This document shows positions 63,701-64,000 of a stretch of DNA of 64,000 bases, in pieces. Numbering within the stretch: position 1 is the stretch's first letter; every line of letters begins with the position of its first letter. This DNA comes from Bryobacteraceae bacterium. GTDB taxonomy: Bacteria; Acidobacteriota; Terriglobia; Bryobacterales; Bryobacteraceae. The notes below the pieces were generated by a model. That model was not told the origin of the DNA. It was given only the letters and a program-made list of their open reading frames with translations, and did no database searches. The stretch lies in assembly GCA_026002855.1 (NCBI GenBank), contig BPGD01000001.1, forward strand, positions 1,329,972 to 1,393,971. The letters run 5' to 3'. A program made the translations under genes and the position numbers.

Positions 63701-64000
63701 GCCGGTGAACAGCGGCAGGTTCTCCATGAACTTCGGCGAGAAGTTCGCGCCGCGCTCGCTCGTGGTGGCCTCCAGAACCGGGGCCTCCGCCGTGACCTCG
63801 ACGGTCTGCTGCACGTCGCCCAGCTCAAGCTGGAGGTTCAGGTCAAGCCGTTGCGCCACGCGCACTTCGACGCCGGTGCGCGACAGCCGTTTGAAGCCAG
63901 GCACTTCCACCGAAATCGTGTACGTGCCGACCGGCAGTGTGGGGAAGATGTAAATGCCCGCTTCCGACGTAATCGCTTCGTACTTGGTCTGACGCGCCGT
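60701..64000 (-). CDS. Oar-like TonB-dependent receptor, 5' end outside window
   Basis: At least 1,099 residues; no stop before position 64000, so the start is beyond the edge. The visible N-terminus is the end of a carboxypeptidase-regulatory domain (EAGIYIFPTLPVGTYTISVE, then VPGFKRLSRTGVEVRVAQ). The plug and barrel follow: GVNTGAELSVSGSGGRAQEI, GGSLVIPESGGVV, then many beta-strand motifs and an aromatic-rich C-terminus ending in MGLRLEF, the terminal Phe required for outer-membrane insertion. Oar-like receptors import large substrates with TonB. No close partners are visible. The gene is separated from the galactose operon by a strong terminator. Confidence 0.9.
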   Translation of the reverse strand, partial: TARQTKYEAITSEAGIYIFPTLPVGTYTISVEVPGFKRLSRTGVEVRVAQRLDLNLQLELGDVQQTVEVTAEAPVLEATTSERGANFSPKFMENLPLFTGGIRNPRNFIQYMPGVNTGAELSVSGSGGRAQEIMIDGGSLVIPESGGVVFNMPSAEIFGEFKLLTGTYSAEYGRVGGGIEMYVTKSGGSWFHGAAFHNMRRDIWNANSWTFNSIGRARPKERFNETGGAMGGPVLIPKVYDGQNRTFWYFTYTKDIRPASLSFPVLTVPTARMKQGDFSEAGVPPIYDPLTTNNNVRAPFPDQRIPQSRFSNVSKNLLPLIPDPNVNRLAQNYNFVSTSVFDRTIWSIKLDHNFSANQRVNFFLSREDQIQDDVTNFAGPIGNGLQNGQKPWNVRASHVMTLKPNLLAVTNIAVSATRQFWRNPNQRGWGSKLGIPGLSSDWDAMPRIQFQGAAGLSPYGVQDGKVDNGGQDNDTFMVTQSFTWVRGRHEMKFGWDARWLQTLGRDYAGANGRYIFHRRQTAMSPATDTTTGHEFASLLLGAVDAADRVVPPVLFDPVKYRYAAGYFQDNWRVNPRLTLNLGMRYEVPIGWHIPNGYSTFDPRVANPGAAGMRGAYIFAGQGAGRTGTPRTFPTDWTNVGPRAGFAFKLFDRTVLRGGYGIYYQTLGNGGCGCRLGFFAQNALQSDGFNPVINWDGGIPIRPGYKPPPNLDPTIANWLSADYMGPTFGKAPRIQTWSFNIQQEIGRGWLIDIAYQGNRGRYLNSTIDINQLPVSYLQLGSLLTQPLNSPAAAAAGIVEPFPGFIDAFRAGRGFTPRVADALRPYPHYQSIWSRNSALGRTWYDSLQLKVERRYGDLQFLGTYVWSKSLSQAHFRQIFSQNFSPGGQLQDSYNPDDGKSYLPFDQPHVSTMLVTYTLPFGKGKKFLGNVNRLTNALVSNWVISSAHRWASGNLIYITTPGNPLGSTLFSTVTKAVQVPGAAVRTGIDRTSLDPNNPSTRWLNPAAWQPAPAFSLGTAAFFHTDFRQPPVFSDNIGIMKRTTLWENDKNPVTLIYRADAFNAFNRTNFGGVVGTIGNANFGRPTGPQLSPRLITMGLRLEF

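Overview
The window is high-GC chromosomal DNA from a Gram-negative bacterium, most likely an acidobacterium of the Solibacter/Bryobacter group. Several families point there: two tandem von Willebrand proteins of the acidobacterial VWFA-related type (26534-28436), a secreted protein with the Solibacter-type C-terminal domain (17876-18721), and an Oar-like TonB-dependent receptor with an N-terminal carboxypeptidase-regulatory domain at the right edge. KDO synthesis genes (kdsA, kdsB) and a Skp/OmpH-like chaperone show an outer membrane. Type IV pilus and flagellar genes suggest motility. I found no tRNA, rRNA, CRISPR array, integrase, transposase or phage gene.

Layout. 1-3566 (minus): type IV pilus genes (pilC, pilB, start of a pilM-like gene) behind a degenerate receiver-domain gene. 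3703-5814 (minus): purB and a metallo-beta-lactamase-fold hydrolase. 5910-9024 (minus): late flagellar operon flgM-flgN-flgK-flgL with a sigma-28-like promoter. 9043-10559 (minus): a RodZ-type HTH protein and two small exported proteins. 10691-14191 (plus): uronate/hexonate catabolism (UxaA-like, KduD-like) and a GH5 glycosidase. 14386-16815: ahcY and a divergent ArsR-methyltransferase regulator of the SahR type. 17034-26481: two exported proteins, mutY, divergent uvrA, a pilin and the overlapping kdsB-pyrG-kdsA cluster. 26534-33204: VWA proteins, a large hydrolase, and an esterase coupled to a UbiD decarboxylase. 33293-35831: infA, wecB and a one-ring ClpB-D2-like ATPase. 35833-40513 (minus): the housekeeping run ffh-rpsP-khpA-rimM-trmD-rplS-rnhB plus a small membrane protein. 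40661-42574 (minus): a glucuronokinase-like GHMP kinase and galU.

42674-49097 (plus) is the most unusual stretch. It holds a compact three-gene operon: a tandem winged-helix protein, an AAA-type ATPase with a C-terminal winged helix, and a RecB-like PD-(D/E)XK nuclease fused to an FtsK/SpoIIIE motor. This runs directly into folP-folB-folK through a one-base stop/start overlap. I cannot match the trio to a named system. It looks like a DNA loading, translocation and cleavage machine.

49087-52056 (minus): ispF, ispD, a PIN/TRAM membrane protein, and a small putative wall hydrolase with a leader of about 300 nt rich in hairpins. 52596-55990 (plus): an isolated groES, a Skp-like protein, a membrane-anchored protein, a TPR-like protein, a SirB1-type protein and one unknown. 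56014-64000 (minus): a GT39-type membrane glycosyltransferase, a sodium/sugar symporter, a 59-residue two-helix membrane protein, galK, and the TonB-dependent receptor that runs off the window. The symporter, small protein and galK form a galactose uptake unit.
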